Positions 1 to 6,421 of a stretch of DNA of 36,782 nt are shown one piece after another. A model generated the notes under the pieces. It did not search any database and was not told where the DNA came from. It saw only the letters and a program-made list of their open reading frames with translations. Origin of the DNA: Mariprofundaceae bacterium (GTDB lineage Bacteria > Pseudomonadota > Zetaproteobacteria > Mariprofundales > J009); contig WFMN01000095.1 in assembly GCA_015489095.1 (NCBI GenBank), positions 1 through 36,782 of the forward strand. The letters are read 5' to 3'. Made by a program: the position numbers and the translations under genes. Positions within the stretch are counted from its first letter, which is position 1. Each line of letters begins with the position of its first letter.

Positions 1-186
1 GCGCAGCAGCGGCAAACGACCACGACTGCCCCAGATGCGGGTAATAGACGAGGTTCCACGCCCCCCATCCGGTAAAGAAGAGCGGCGCATCGGTGTGGAC
101 GCCGCTCTTCTTTACCGGATGGGGGGCGTGGAACCTCGTCTATTACCCGCATCTGGGGCAGTCGTGGTCGTTTGCCGCTGCTGCGC
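1..186. repeat. 87-bp perfect inverted repeat at the window start
   Basis: Bases 1-87 are the exact reverse complement of 100-186, with a 12-base loop at 88-99. The right arm carries a sensible membrane-protein reading frame that continues past 186, whereas the left arm carries only its mirror image. The repeat begins at the first base of the window, which is typical of a fold-back artefact at a contig end. A true hairpin end, as in phages with a protelomerase, is an alternative, but no protelomerase gene is visible here. Confidence 0.9.
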
Positions 187-245
187 TGCTTACCACCGCC
201 AACGCGGTCTATCTGGGGCTGTTTCTGCGATGGTCGAGAGGGTGA
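93..245 (+). CDS. small membrane protein, 5' end missing
   Basis: The frame ending with TGA at 243-245 reads as a small integral membrane protein. It has an aromatic stretch (FFTGWGAWNLVYYPHLG) followed by a hydrophobic segment (FAAAALLTTANAVYLGLFL) and a basic tail (RWSRG), so one or two membrane helices are likely. The authentic start cannot be seen because the sequence before about base 100 is the inverted copy of this gene; the GTG at 93 is only the first usable codon. It overlaps the next gene by a few bases, as in a phage early operon. I do not recognise a family. Function unknown. Confidence 0.5.
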   Translation: MWTPLFFTGWGAWNLVYYPHLGQSWSFAAAALLTTANAVYLGLFLRWSRG

Positions 246-442
246 CGCAATGCAACATCAGCAGGCTCGCCGGCGACAGCAAACGGCGCGCTTGGGCGGC
301 TATTCAACGCGACCACCCGGCACTGGCGGATTTTATGAAAAGTGACGAATTTGCATTATTACGCGATAACCTCGGTGTTCAGGTGATAATTTCCGTGGAT
401 TGTAATGGCAAGGTTATACCACACAAGGAAATTTCAAGCTGA
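242..442 (+). CDS. small hypothetical phage protein (66 aa)
   Basis: This short frame lies between the membrane-protein remnant and the replication initiator and overlaps both (GTGA at 242-245, TGATG at 440-444), as expected for translational coupling. The protein is soluble and compact: a basic N-terminal part, a motif AWAAIQRDHPALADFM, then a probable beta-strand pair (VQVIISVDCNGKVIP). The start is uncertain: GTG at 242 is in the best overlap position, ATG at 230 is in frame but has no good ribosome site, and the ATG at 250 with a good Shine-Dalgarno belongs to another frame that ends after 32 codons. No function can be assigned. Confidence 0.5.
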   Translation: MTQCNISRLAGDSKRRAWAAIQRDHPALADFMKSDEFALLRDNLGVQVIISVDCNGKVIPHKEISS

Positions 443-1329
443 TGGCTAGCAGGTTTTCCATATTTCAGGCAACGGCGTTGAGCGATACGAGGCTTACACC
501 ACGCGACATCACCGTTTTGGCGGCATTGGGCACTTATGCAGACAAGAAAGGGCTATGCTCTCCCGCTGTATCATCCATTGCCGCAACGCTTGGCGTCAGT
601 AGGCAGGCTGTTCAGCGATCCCTACGCACGCTTTGCGACTGCAGGTATATTGCAAAAAAGCGCAGAATTTCGAAAAATGGTGGAGACACATCCAATATCT
701 ACAAAATATCTCTTGACTACTCGCCACAGATGGAATTTTTACGGGACAAAAAAGAGGCCGAACCCCTGCAACCACCCGTTGCAGGGGGGGTGCAACCACC
801 CGTTGCAGGGGGTGCAACTTCTGAGGTTGCAGGGGGTGCAACTTCTGAGGTTGCACCCATTCCATTGAACGACCCATATGAACGAAAGAAGAGTGGTAGA
901 GCAGTAGCAGTAACTAGTAGTGTTACAAAAAACGCAACCGAACGCGAAAACGATATCGAATCCAGAACCGGAACGGCCAAGCTGCTCGCTGCCTACCATC
1001 ACCACTGCCCGTCTGGGAAAAAAATAAAAATACAATTTGCGGACAACCACCCAACGCTGCACACCAAGATGCTCGCTGCCGTGAAGTCCAGACCCCTTGA
1101 TGAGTGGGAGCGGGTGTTCGCCATCGCCGAGAAGAGCGACTTCCTGACCGGACGGACACCCGGTGCCGATGGCGAGATGTTCAACGGGTTGACTATCGGC
1201 TGGCTGCTCACTGATGGCGTGGCCGACAGGATCCTCGCTGGGAGGTATTCCGCGAATGACAAACAGACCAAGCGCAACCGCGTCTCCCGCGACGGGTTTG
1301 CAGATCTGGAGTACGAGGAGGTGATTTGA
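442..1329 (+). CDS. O-like phage replication initiator with N-terminal winged helix
   Basis: The 295-residue protein starts with a helix-turn-helix/winged-helix region (about residues 18-90; LTPRDITVLAALGTYAD, then SVSSIAATLGVSRQAVQRSLRTL-type helices), like the origin-binding half of lambda O and other phage replication proteins. Residues about 108-140 are a low-complexity Pro/Ala/Gly linker (PPVAGG, ATSEVAGG repeats) created by the iterons in the DNA. The C-terminal half (about 165-295) should contact the helicase loader encoded next. The following gene overlaps its stop (TGATG), and the O-like/DnaC-like pair is the standard arrangement of phages that hijack the host DnaB helicase. Direct origin binding is inferred from the architecture, not shown. 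Confidence 0.75.
   Translation: MASRFSIFQATALSDTRLTPRDITVLAALGTYADKKGLCSPAVSSIAATLGVSRQAVQRSLRTLCDCRYIAKKRRISKNGGDTSNIYKISLDYSPQMEFLRDKKEAEPLQPPVAGGVQPPVAGGATSEVAGGATSEVAPIPLNDPYERKKSGRAVAVTSSVTKNATERENDIESRTGTAKLLAAYHHHCPSGKKIKIQFADNHPTLHTKMLAAVKSRPLDEWERVFAIAEKSDFLTGRTPGADGEMFNGLTIGWLLTDGVADRILAGRYSANDKQTKRNRVSRDGFADLEYEEVI
767..855 (+). other. candidate replication origin: four dyad iterons inside the initiator gene
   Basis: Four copies of TGCAAC-spacer-GTTGCA lie at 767-783, 791-807, 813-831 and 837-855. The first two have the 5-base spacer CACCC and the last two the 7-base spacer TTCTGAG. They start 24, 22 and 24 bases apart and are separated by runs of G. An A-rich, GC-poorer stretch follows (about 880-960). 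Four dyad iterons followed by an A-rich region within the initiator gene is the layout of lambda ori. That this is the origin is an inference. Confidence 0.7.
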
Positions 1330-2087
1330 TGCAGGCGATGAGTGGCATGGTGGATCTCCAGCGGCTGATCGAATCGCGGATTGGCGCGCCGATTGCGCTG
1401 CGCTGCGAAACCCACGGCGAATATACCGGATATGATCTGGAGCGAACTTGCCCGACATGCGCGGAGATCGAAGACGAACGCCAGCGGCAACGCGATGCCC
1501 GTAAACGAGTGGCGGCGGTGTTGGCCAAACGCTGGGCGGAAAGCGGAATGCCGGAAAAATTCTGCGGTGTGACCATGGACGATTGGGTGGTCACGATGGA
1601 GGCGCAACGCAAAGCCAAGGCGCGGGTGCAGGATTTCGTGGACGGCAGACTGAAACGGATGCTGCTGATCGGCTCCACCGGCACGGGCAAAACAATGCTG
1701 GCCGCCGCCGCCATCACCACGATGACGCAGGCCAGCGATTGCAAACCGGTTTACACCACGGGGTCGAGGTTGATCCGATCAATTCGGGACTCTTGGCGCA
1801 AAAAGGATGTGTGCGAACAGACGGTGATGGATCGCTTTATCACCGCGGATGTGTTGGTGGTAGACGAGCTTGGCGCCGGACGCTGCACCGAAGACGACAG
1901 GCTGATCATCTCGGAGGTGTTGTGTGACCGGTATTCGGCCGACCTGCCAACCCTGCTGATCAGCAACCTGCCTGCATCGCAGATCAAAACCGCTGTGCTC
2001 GACGAACGAGCGGTGGATCGCATGCGAGAAGGCGGTGCCGTAGTAGCCATGAACTGGAGGTCTCTTCGTGGACAGAAAACGGCCTAA
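1329..2087 (+). CDS. DnaC-like AAA+ helicase loader
   Basis: The 252-residue protein has a Walker A motif GSTGTGKT (residues 115-122), a Walker B motif VLVVDE (about 175-180), a sensor-1 region (LLISNLP) and an arginine-finger-like stretch (ERAVDRMREGG) near the end, all as in DnaC/IstB-type ATPases. The N-terminal 45 residues hold a possible zinc site (C26, H29, C41, C44), a feature of many phage DnaC homologues. It should load host DnaB helicase onto DNA opened by the O-like protein encoded upstream. The ATG at 1329 was chosen because AGGAGG lies 7 bases upstream and the codon overlaps the upstream stop. Confidence 0.85.
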   Translation: MQAMSGMVDLQRLIESRIGAPIALRCETHGEYTGYDLERTCPTCAEIEDERQRQRDARKRVAAVLAKRWAESGMPEKFCGVTMDDWVVTMEAQRKAKARVQDFVDGRLKRMLLIGSTGTGKTMLAAAAITTMTQASDCKPVYTTGSRLIRSIRDSWRKKDVCEQTVMDRFITADVLVVDELGAGRCTEDDRLIISEVLCDRYSADLPTLLISNLPASQIKTAVLDERAVDRMREGGAVVAMNWRSLRGQKTA

Positions 2088-2137
2088 CTCATTGCAGTCA
2101 TTACAAGATATGGTAAGTGTGTTGTGTGGGGTCGGGC

Positions 2138-2187
2138 GCGGTTTTTGGGATGCTCTTGTTATGTTTGCGGTTTTTCATGCGGTTTTT
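2138..2187 (+). repeat. three direct copies of GCGGTTTTT
   Basis: The nonamer GCGGTTTTT occurs at 2138-2146, 2167-2175 and 2179-2187, in the gene-poor stretch 2088-2441 after the helicase loader. Spacings are 29 and 12 bases. It may be a protein-binding cluster or merely T-rich low-complexity sequence; nothing decides between these. Confidence 0.35.
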
Positions 2188-2233
2188 CGCCCATGTGGCG
2201 CTCGGCGGATGTTGGCACGATTCTTGACGTTGG

Positions 2234-2288
2234 TTCGAAGCGAGAAAAAACAGGATTCGAAGCGAGAAAGCCAACACAAAACTATAAT
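2234..2288 (+). promoter_or_regulatory. candidate activator-dependent promoter with two 14-bp direct repeats
   Basis: A consensus -10 box TATAAT lies at 2283-2288, but its -35 position (about 2260-2265, AAGCGA) does not match TTGACA. Two exact copies of TTCGAAGCGAGAAA, at 2234-2247 and 2256-2269, sit 22 bases apart (two helical turns). The second covers the missing -35. This is the geometry of a promoter that needs an activator. The first gene downstream is the Mor/C-like activator at 2442, so self-activation or activation by another phage protein is possible. Confidence 0.5.
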
Positions 2289-2305
2289 AACAAAAGGTTT
2301 TTTCG

Positions 2306-2327
2306 GAACCAAACCACCCATTGGTTC
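2306..2327 (+). other. stem-loop in the leader of the activator gene
   Basis: GAACCAA (2306-2312) and TTGGTTC (2321-2327) form a perfect 7-bp stem with an 8-base loop, just downstream of the expected start of transcripts from the TATAAT at 2283. A short run of T follows. It could be a weak attenuator or an operator; no more can be said. Confidence 0.35.
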
Positions 2328-2441
2328 TTTGCTACCCCACCCCCCATCAAAAGCTCATCCCCAAAGCCGCCAGCGCCCCTATTATGTGCCTCACAAAAAT
2401 TTGGGCGTTTTTTGTATTCGAAATCGCTCATGGAGCCCCGT

Positions 2442-2783
2442 ATGACACAGTGCACATCCATTTCCGAACTTGAGAAGCTGATCAAAATGGCTTGCGAGGC
2501 AGGGACGGACAACGAGCTGCTCGAAATCGGCCGACGGCTCGGCGCGGATGCCTTGCACACTATCCTCGATGTTCTTGGTGGACCCATCGGCATGCAGGCA
2601 TACATACCAAGCCCGAACAACTTCGCCGCCGCCATCCGCCGCACGCTGCGTGATCACGCAATCTGCACCGGTTACGACGGAAAGCCGGAGACCATCGCCG
2701 CATTTGCAATCGAGTTCGGCATCACCAAGAGCCGAGTTCGGCAGATACTTGCATCACAGCAAGGAAGAGAGGTTGACGAATGA
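2442..2783 (+). CDS. Mor/C-like transcription activator
   Basis: The 113-residue protein has a helical N-terminal half (about 1-48), a short beta stretch (GMQAYIPSPNN, about 50-60) and a C-terminal helix-turn-helix (about 83-103; IAAFAIEFGITKSRVRQILA). This order resembles the Mor transcription activator family of phage Mu, which drives middle and late promoters lacking a good -35. GGAG sits 6 bases before the ATG at 2442; the ATG at 2430 lacks such a site. It overlaps the recombinase gene by 4 bases. Family assignment rests on fold-level resemblance, so a different HTH regulator remains possible. Its place between replication and packaging genes suits a late-gene activator. Confidence 0.6.
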   Translation: MTQCTSISELEKLIKMACEAGTDNELLEIGRRLGADALHTILDVLGGPIGMQAYIPSPNNFAAAIRRTLRDHAICTGYDGKPETIAAFAIEFGITKSRVRQILASQQGREVDE

Positions 2784-3733
2784 GCAAGCAGTCCATCTGG
2801 AACGACAAATTAGCGGAAGAGTTCACACAGTGGTATGTGGTGATCAACGGGCGCTCTACTTCCGCCGCCAAGAAGTATGTGGTCACCGCCCGCAAGTTTT
2901 TCGATTTCATCGCCGACCGCGGCACGGATCCGGCACAGGATGAGGTTGAGGCGTGGATGCGCCACATTTACCAGCAGTGCAAAAACAAATCGAACGCCAC
3001 CCGCGCAGTCCGGCTTTCCGGCCTTCGTACCGTCTGCCGTTGGATGGTGAAAAAGGGGCATCTGAAATCCGACCCGACCCAAGGGGTTCCAACCCCGAGA
3101 TTCACCCCGTCTGCCGCGCAGAAGTTCGACACATCCGAACTCAAGGCGCTGATGAGCGCCCCCGACCCGGACAAGGCGATCGGACTGCGGGACAAGGCGA
3201 TCCTGATGCTGTTCTATGTCACCGGCATTCGGCGCGAAGAGATGTCCGACCTGACGCTTGATCGACTGCACCTGTCGGCAAACGGCGGGTTTGTGACGAT
3301 TCGCGGCAAGGGGTCAAAGCACCGCTCGGTCGGGTTCGGCAAATCGATTGTGCCGCTGTTGCAAAAGTGGCTGATCATGCGCGCCAAGTACGCCGCAGAG
3401 GGGGAGAAGCACCTGTTTATCTCCATCTATGCGCACACCAAGGGCGGCGCAGGCAGGAAACTTGGCGTCAACGCGCTGCACCATGTGATCAAGCGCGCCG
3501 CGGCCGCGATCGGCATGCAGTCCGAGTCCGCATTTTTGCACAAGTTGCGCGCCACTTACGCCACCGACCTCTACGACAACGGCTTCAATGTCGGCGAAAT
3601 CCGCACGCTGATGGGGCACAGCAGTGAGGCAACGACATGGCGCTACATCGCCATATCCGAGCGACATCTCAAGCAGACACGCATTCCTGATGATCGCGTG
3701 GCGATGCTCTCCGGGGAGGAAGAAGACGCATGA
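2780..3733 (+). CDS. tyrosine recombinase (second, XerC/D-like)
   Basis: The 317-residue protein has an N-terminal core-binding (SAM-like) domain (about 10-100) and a C-terminal catalytic domain with the tyrosine recombinase residues: R151 (GIRREEM), K177 (RGKGSKHR), H254 and R257 (HKLR), H280 (LMGHSS) and nucleophile Y289 (WRYI). It has no arm-binding domain, so it resembles XerC/XerD more than the phage's own P4-type integrase at 32393-33631. It overlaps its neighbours by 4 bases on each side. Candidate roles are resolving genome multimers, DNA inversion, or use of a host dif-like site. No obvious pair of crossover sites was found next to it. Confidence 0.85.
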   Translation: MSKQSIWNDKLAEEFTQWYVVINGRSTSAAKKYVVTARKFFDFIADRGTDPAQDEVEAWMRHIYQQCKNKSNATRAVRLSGLRTVCRWMVKKGHLKSDPTQGVPTPRFTPSAAQKFDTSELKALMSAPDPDKAIGLRDKAILMLFYVTGIRREEMSDLTLDRLHLSANGGFVTIRGKGSKHRSVGFGKSIVPLLQKWLIMRAKYAAEGEKHLFISIYAHTKGGAGRKLGVNALHHVIKRAAAAIGMQSESAFLHKLRATYATDLYDNGFNVGEIRTLMGHSSEATTWRYIAISERHLKQTRIPDDRVAMLSGEEEDA

Positions 3734-4449
3734 CAGACGAAAAGAAGAAATCCGCCAAGCGAGGCCGCCCACCGGGCAAGCCCGGCAAGCCGCTATCCCG
3801 TGTTGATGTCCAGCAGCGGCGCAATGCGGCGAAGAAGTCCACCGGACCGAAGACAGAGAAGGGGAAGGCGGTCTCCAGCCTGAATCGCTTTAAGCACGGC
3901 ATCTACGCCAAGCGGCTCAAGGCACACCTGCGCGGCAAGCCATGCTTTTCCACCTGCGAAAAGTTCAACGACTGCCTGTTTGTGCTGCAAGGCAAAACCA
4001 AGCCCGGCGGCAAGTGTCTCGATGTTGCGGACTGGGAGGTGGTGGAGGAAACCACCGAGGCAATCATCATGGCGATGGATTGCGGCGACACCACCAAGCT
4101 CAATGCCATCGCCGCAGCGAACATGAGCATGCTGATGGCGTTGGCACACCAGATGTTCCTCGATGTGCAATCACGCGGCATCAATGTGAAGGAGTATCTG
4201 GTCAACAAGGATGGCAACATCATCGGCAGCAAAACGGTGGACAACCCACACATCAACAACCTGATCCGCATCCTCGACAAGGTCGGGCTCAACCTCTCCG
4301 AGTTCCTCGCCACGCCAAAGGCGCAGCAGCAGGTGGCGACCGAAACCGAAGAGGCCGAAACCGCCGCCGCCATCACCCGCCGACTGATGGATCGCCTTGG
4401 ACCATTGTCCGGCAACAGCAAACCGATTGACGCGGAGGTGGTGAAATGA
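3730..4449 (+). CDS. putative small terminase subunit (P27-like)
   Basis: The 239-residue protein begins with a very basic segment (about 1-60) holding RRNAAKKSTGPKTEKGK and NRFKHGIYAKRL, a motif common in phage proteins next to terminase genes. Its C-terminal part (NPHINNLIRILDKVGLNLSEFLATPKA) matches the pattern of P27-family small terminases (NP...L..LG..P). Two CxxxxxxC-like cysteine pairs (about 67-97) may bind metal. A small terminase would recognise the phage DNA packaging site and present it to the large subunit at 6422. The distance from the large subunit and weak similarity leave some doubt; a DNA-binding regulator is the alternative. Confidence 0.5.
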   Translation: MTDEKKKSAKRGRPPGKPGKPLSRVDVQQRRNAAKKSTGPKTEKGKAVSSLNRFKHGIYAKRLKAHLRGKPCFSTCEKFNDCLFVLQGKTKPGGKCLDVADWEVVEETTEAIIMAMDCGDTTKLNAIAAANMSMLMALAHQMFLDVQSRGINVKEYLVNKDGNIIGSKTVDNPHINNLIRILDKVGLNLSEFLATPKAQQQVATETEEAETAAAITRRLMDRLGPLSGNSKPIDAEVVK

Positions 4450-4826
4450 GCGCATGGCAGACCGTCGTTGAGGCGATGAAGGCCAAAAGCCAGGTGATGG
4501 ATGTGCTACCGATCATGGAGGATGACATGGCGCAAAAGGTGCTGATCGCGTGGCCTCGCGTGGCCATTACCCGCACCGAGCCGACAACGCCGCTGCCAGA
4601 CAGCGACAACGCCGCATGGCGCTGGCTCTGGTCGGGCGTGGAGTACGACGCGCAAGAACTGGCCGCCACCGCAGGCATCCACATCCAGATGGTGCGCCCG
4701 AAGATCGATCAGCTCAAAGGCAACCGCCTGATTTTTCCCGATGGGACGATCTCAAGCGTTGCCGCCGATCTGCTCGCCGCAAAGACGGAAGAGAGCCTGC
4801 GCAAAATGCGCGGTGACGATGCGTAA
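4446..4826 (+). CDS. hypothetical protein with possible HTH
   Basis: The 126-residue protein is coupled to the preceding gene by an ATGA overlap. A helix-turn-helix-like stretch is visible around residues 68-95 (YDAQELAATAGIHIQMVRPKIDQLK), followed by a short beta wing (LIFPDGTIS). It may be a small DNA-binding protein of the packaging or early operon. I do not recognise a family. Confidence 0.6.
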   Translation: MSAWQTVVEAMKAKSQVMDVLPIMEDDMAQKVLIAWPRVAITRTEPTTPLPDSDNAAWRWLWSGVEYDAQELAATAGIHIQMVRPKIDQLKGNRLIFPDGTISSVAADLLAAKTEESLRKMRGDDA

Positions 4827-5067
4827 GGAGATCCTGCTGCGTACACCGCAGCGGGTGGTGGTGCGCGGGCATCTGTCAGAGCGCGAGGTGCGCCAGATCA
4901 CCGGGTGTGCTAGCGGCATTGTCCGCCACCTCTACTGGCGCCACGCCTTCACGCAATACCGCCAACCCCTGCTGTTTGAGGTGCCACGCAGCCGCTATGT
5001 TGAGGCGCGTGGCAAGGGGCGCGGCGCGTTTCCGGTTACAGTGCTGGATGTGCGGGGGCGCGAATGA
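4819..5067 (+). CDS. small hypothetical basic protein
   Basis: The 82-residue product is arginine-rich (RTPQRVVVRGHLSEREVRQ; RHLYWRHAF) and strongly basic, which suggests nucleic-acid binding. It overlaps the previous stop by eight bases from the ATG at 4819; GTG at 4813 is an alternative start. It is the last gene before the c4-ant leader. Function unknown. Confidence 0.55.
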   Translation: MRKEILLRTPQRVVVRGHLSEREVRQITGCASGIVRHLYWRHAFTQYRQPLLFEVPRSRYVEARGKGRGAFPVTVLDVRGRE

Positions 5068-5097
5068 GCCAAGGCCAAGCTAAGTCTGGCAGGAGGA

Positions 5098-5115
5098 CGG
5101 CTCAAAATTGAGCCG
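5098..5115. promoter_or_regulatory. 8+8 bp palindrome, possible operator
   Basis: CGGCTCAA (5098-5105) and TTGAGCCG (5108-5115) are perfect inverted arms around two A's. The site lies 22 bases upstream of the -35 box of the c4-ant promoter and is not followed by a T run, so an operator is more likely than a terminator. The binding protein is unknown. Confidence 0.45.
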
Positions 5116-5136
5116 ACCTCATGGATGATTTGGGGC

Positions 5137-5164
5137 TTGACTTGTTGAGGCCATCGTGTAGGGT
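5137..5164 (+). promoter_or_regulatory. promoter of the c4-like RNA and antirepressor
   Basis: TTGACT (5137-5142) and TAGGGT (5159-5164) are separated by 16 bases. The expected start is near 5171, exactly at the first stem of the structured RNA. The arrangement matches the single promoter that drives c4 and ant in phages P1 and P22. Confidence 0.6.
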
Positions 5165-5170
5165 GCATTC

Positions 5171-5255
5171 CGCTGGCGGCAAACCGTCAGCCGGGTTTTG
5201 CAGCCCGTCTTCAACAGGTGGTTCACGCCACCGCATTTTTGTAGGTGGCTTTTTT
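5171..5255 (+). ncRNA. c4: c4-like antisense RNA controlling the antirepressor
   Basis: The segment folds into stem 1 (5172-5179 with 5184-5191, loop CAAA), stem 2 (5192-5195 with 5204-5207, loop TTTTGCAG) and a final GC stem followed by seven T's. The loop of stem 2 and the linker after it are complementary, in collinear order, to the leader downstream: TTTGCAG (5197-5203) pairs with CTGCAAA (5326-5332), CCG with CGG (5322-5324), and CTTCAACAGG (5209-5218) with CCTGTTGAAG (5312-5321). In P1, P7 and P22 the c4 RNA silences ant this way. The antirepressor gene lies immediately downstream. The pairing is seen directly; the function follows from the known systems. Confidence 0.75.
5227..5255 (+). 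terminator. intrinsic terminator of the c4-like RNA
   Basis: GCCACC (5227-5232) pairs with GGTGGC (5244-5249) and is followed by a T run, a standard rho-independent terminator. The GCCACC segment can alternatively pair with GGTGG at 5217-5221, so two mutually exclusive hairpins exist and may tune read-through into ant. Confidence 0.75.
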
Positions 5256-5284
5256 GTGCGTGCTCCACGGTTGGTGGGGTTGGT

Positions 5285-5397
5285 GCAGGAGGCGAAAGCC
5301 TGCCGTGTTTCCCTGTTGAAGCGGTCTGCAAACCTGCATCAACTCCGCCTTTTTTCGTTTTGCAGCGGAACTGGTGGTTTTACAACAGGAGCGTTGT
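5285..5397 (+). promoter_or_regulatory. ant leader: c4 target, buried SD sites and possible attenuator
   Basis: AGGAGG (5287-5292) lies in a hairpin (GCAGG 5285-5289 with CCTGC 5299-5303). The c4-complementary target follows at 5312-5332. GCGG (5321-5324) can pair with CCGC before six T's (about 5348-5354), which would make an attenuator that competes with the c4 target. The antirepressor's own SD (AGGAG 5387-5391) is in the loop of ACAAC/GTTGT (5382-5386, 5393-5397). An open frame runs from about 5198 in phase with ant and could be an icd-like leader peptide. Confidence 0.55.
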
Positions 5398-5398
5398 C

Positions 5399-6196
5399 AT
5401 GAACGCAAACACTCTCTCCACCCTACAATTTGAAAACACCTCCATCGAAGTGGTTGACCGCAACGGTCGCCGATGGCTGCCGGCGGCCTCGATTGCAGCG
5501 GCTATTGGATACAAGAGGCAAGACGCAGTTGCTAAAATCTATCGTCGCAATGCCGACGAATTCACATCAGAGATGACGCAAGTCATTGATGTTCCCGTGA
5601 ACCCCAATTTGGCGTCCTCGGAAAAACTCAAAAACAGCATCCGCATCTTCTCCCCACGCGGGGCACATCTCATCGCCATGTTCGCCCGTACCGACAAGGC
5701 CAAGAAGTTCCGCAAGTGGGTGCTCGATGTGCTGGACACCACTGCGGCGCAGGCCACTACACCCAGCGCCCCATCCGCCGAACTCACCTACGAGGAGGTG
5801 ATGGATCGGGCGCTGGCGATGTCCCAGGCGCGCATGAAGGCGCTGCGCGAAGAGCGGGAGGCGCTCACGACACAGGTCGAGCAGCTTGCGCCCAAAGCAG
5901 AAGCACTCAACACCATTGCCAACACCAGCGGCAACCTGTGCATCACCGATGCCGCCAAGGTGTTGCAAACCAAGCCGAAAGCACTGTTTGAATGGCTACA
6001 CGAACACAAGTGGATATACCGCAGGGTTGGCAGCGGCTGGCTGGCGTTTCAGTGCCGCATCGATCAGGGGGTGATGCAGCACAAGGTAGTCACCACCTAT
6101 GCCGCGGGCGTGGCAAAGATCCGCGAGCAGGCGCTGATTACCCCCAAAGGGCTGACCAAACTGGCGGAGGCCTTCGCACTCAAGGTGGAAAAATGA
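5399..6196 (+). CDS. ant: phage antirepressor (BRO-N and KilAC domains)
   Basis: The 265-residue protein has an N-terminal BRO-N domain (about 10-112; RRWLPAASIAAAIGYKRQDAVAKIY, FSPRGAHLIAMFART, FRKWVLDVLD), a helical linker (about 138-172) and a C-terminal KilAC domain (about 160-262; NLCITDAAKVLQ, KALFEWLHEHKWIYRR, ITPKGLTKLAE). This is the Ant architecture of P1- and P22-like phages, where the protein binds and inactivates a repressor. The ATG at 5399 has AGGAG 7 bases upstream. Expression is presumably held off by the c4-like RNA in its leader. Its target is probably the cI-like repressor at 35061-35618, which has no self-cleavage domain, or the repressor of a co-resident prophage. Confidence 0.9.
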   Translation: MNANTLSTLQFENTSIEVVDRNGRRWLPAASIAAAIGYKRQDAVAKIYRRNADEFTSEMTQVIDVPVNPNLASSEKLKNSIRIFSPRGAHLIAMFARTDKAKKFRKWVLDVLDTTAAQATTPSAPSAELTYEEVMDRALAMSQARMKALREEREALTTQVEQLAPKAEALNTIANTSGNLCITDAAKVLQTKPKALFEWLHEHKWIYRRVGSGWLAFQCRIDQGVMQHKVVTTYAAGVAKIREQALITPKGLTKLAEAFALKVEK

Positions 6197-6414
6197 ACAC
6201 CCAGCCAGCACTCCCACCACGCGAACCACTCATTTTGGCATTGAATGACGATGATCTGCTGGTGATCGCCAGCGAAGCGGTCAGCCAATTCACCTCGATG
6301 ATGCACAACCACCCCGAAATGGCGGGCGACCGCCCAGGCGAATACGCCAGCGTGCTGGAGCCGCTGCGTCTGCTACTCGAAGCCGCAGCCAACCGCAGCG
6401 CGGATCGGATATGA
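6193..6414 (+). CDS. small acidic hypothetical protein
   Basis: The 73-residue product overlaps the antirepressor stop by an ATGA junction and has AGGTGG just upstream. It is acidic and mostly helical (LILALNDDDLLVIASEAVSQF; SVLEPLRLLLEAAANR) with no membrane segment. It sits directly before the large terminase gene. Function unknown. Confidence 0.6.
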   Translation: MNTQPALPPREPLILALNDDDLLVIASEAVSQFTSMMHNHPEMAGDRPGEYASVLEPLRLLLEAAANRSADRI

Positions 6415-6421
6415 GCCGATT

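Noticed and set aside
250..348. 32-codon frame from ATG 250 with a good Shine-Dalgarno
   Set aside because: Composition (runs of Q and R, then G/P) is not protein-like, and the overlapping frame 242-442 continues to a coupled junction with the initiator gene.
760..860. Repeat cluster considered as a CRISPR array
   Set aside because: The units are only 17-19 bp dyads with G-run spacers inside a coding sequence; there are no unique spacers and no cas genes.
739..1458. Long minus-strand open frame over the initiator and loader genes
   Set aside because: It is a shadow of the iteron region and of GC-rich coding DNA, with no ribosome site, and it crosses two well-supported plus-strand genes.
2068..2445. 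Open frame of about 125 codons after the helicase loader
   Set aside because: Low-complexity, proline- and basic-rich composition, no ribosome site, and it covers a promoter-like stretch and stem-loops; better read as non-coding.
5064..5111. 15-codon frame after the basic protein gene
   Set aside because: Too short, and it overlaps the palindrome 5098-5115, which is better read as an operator.
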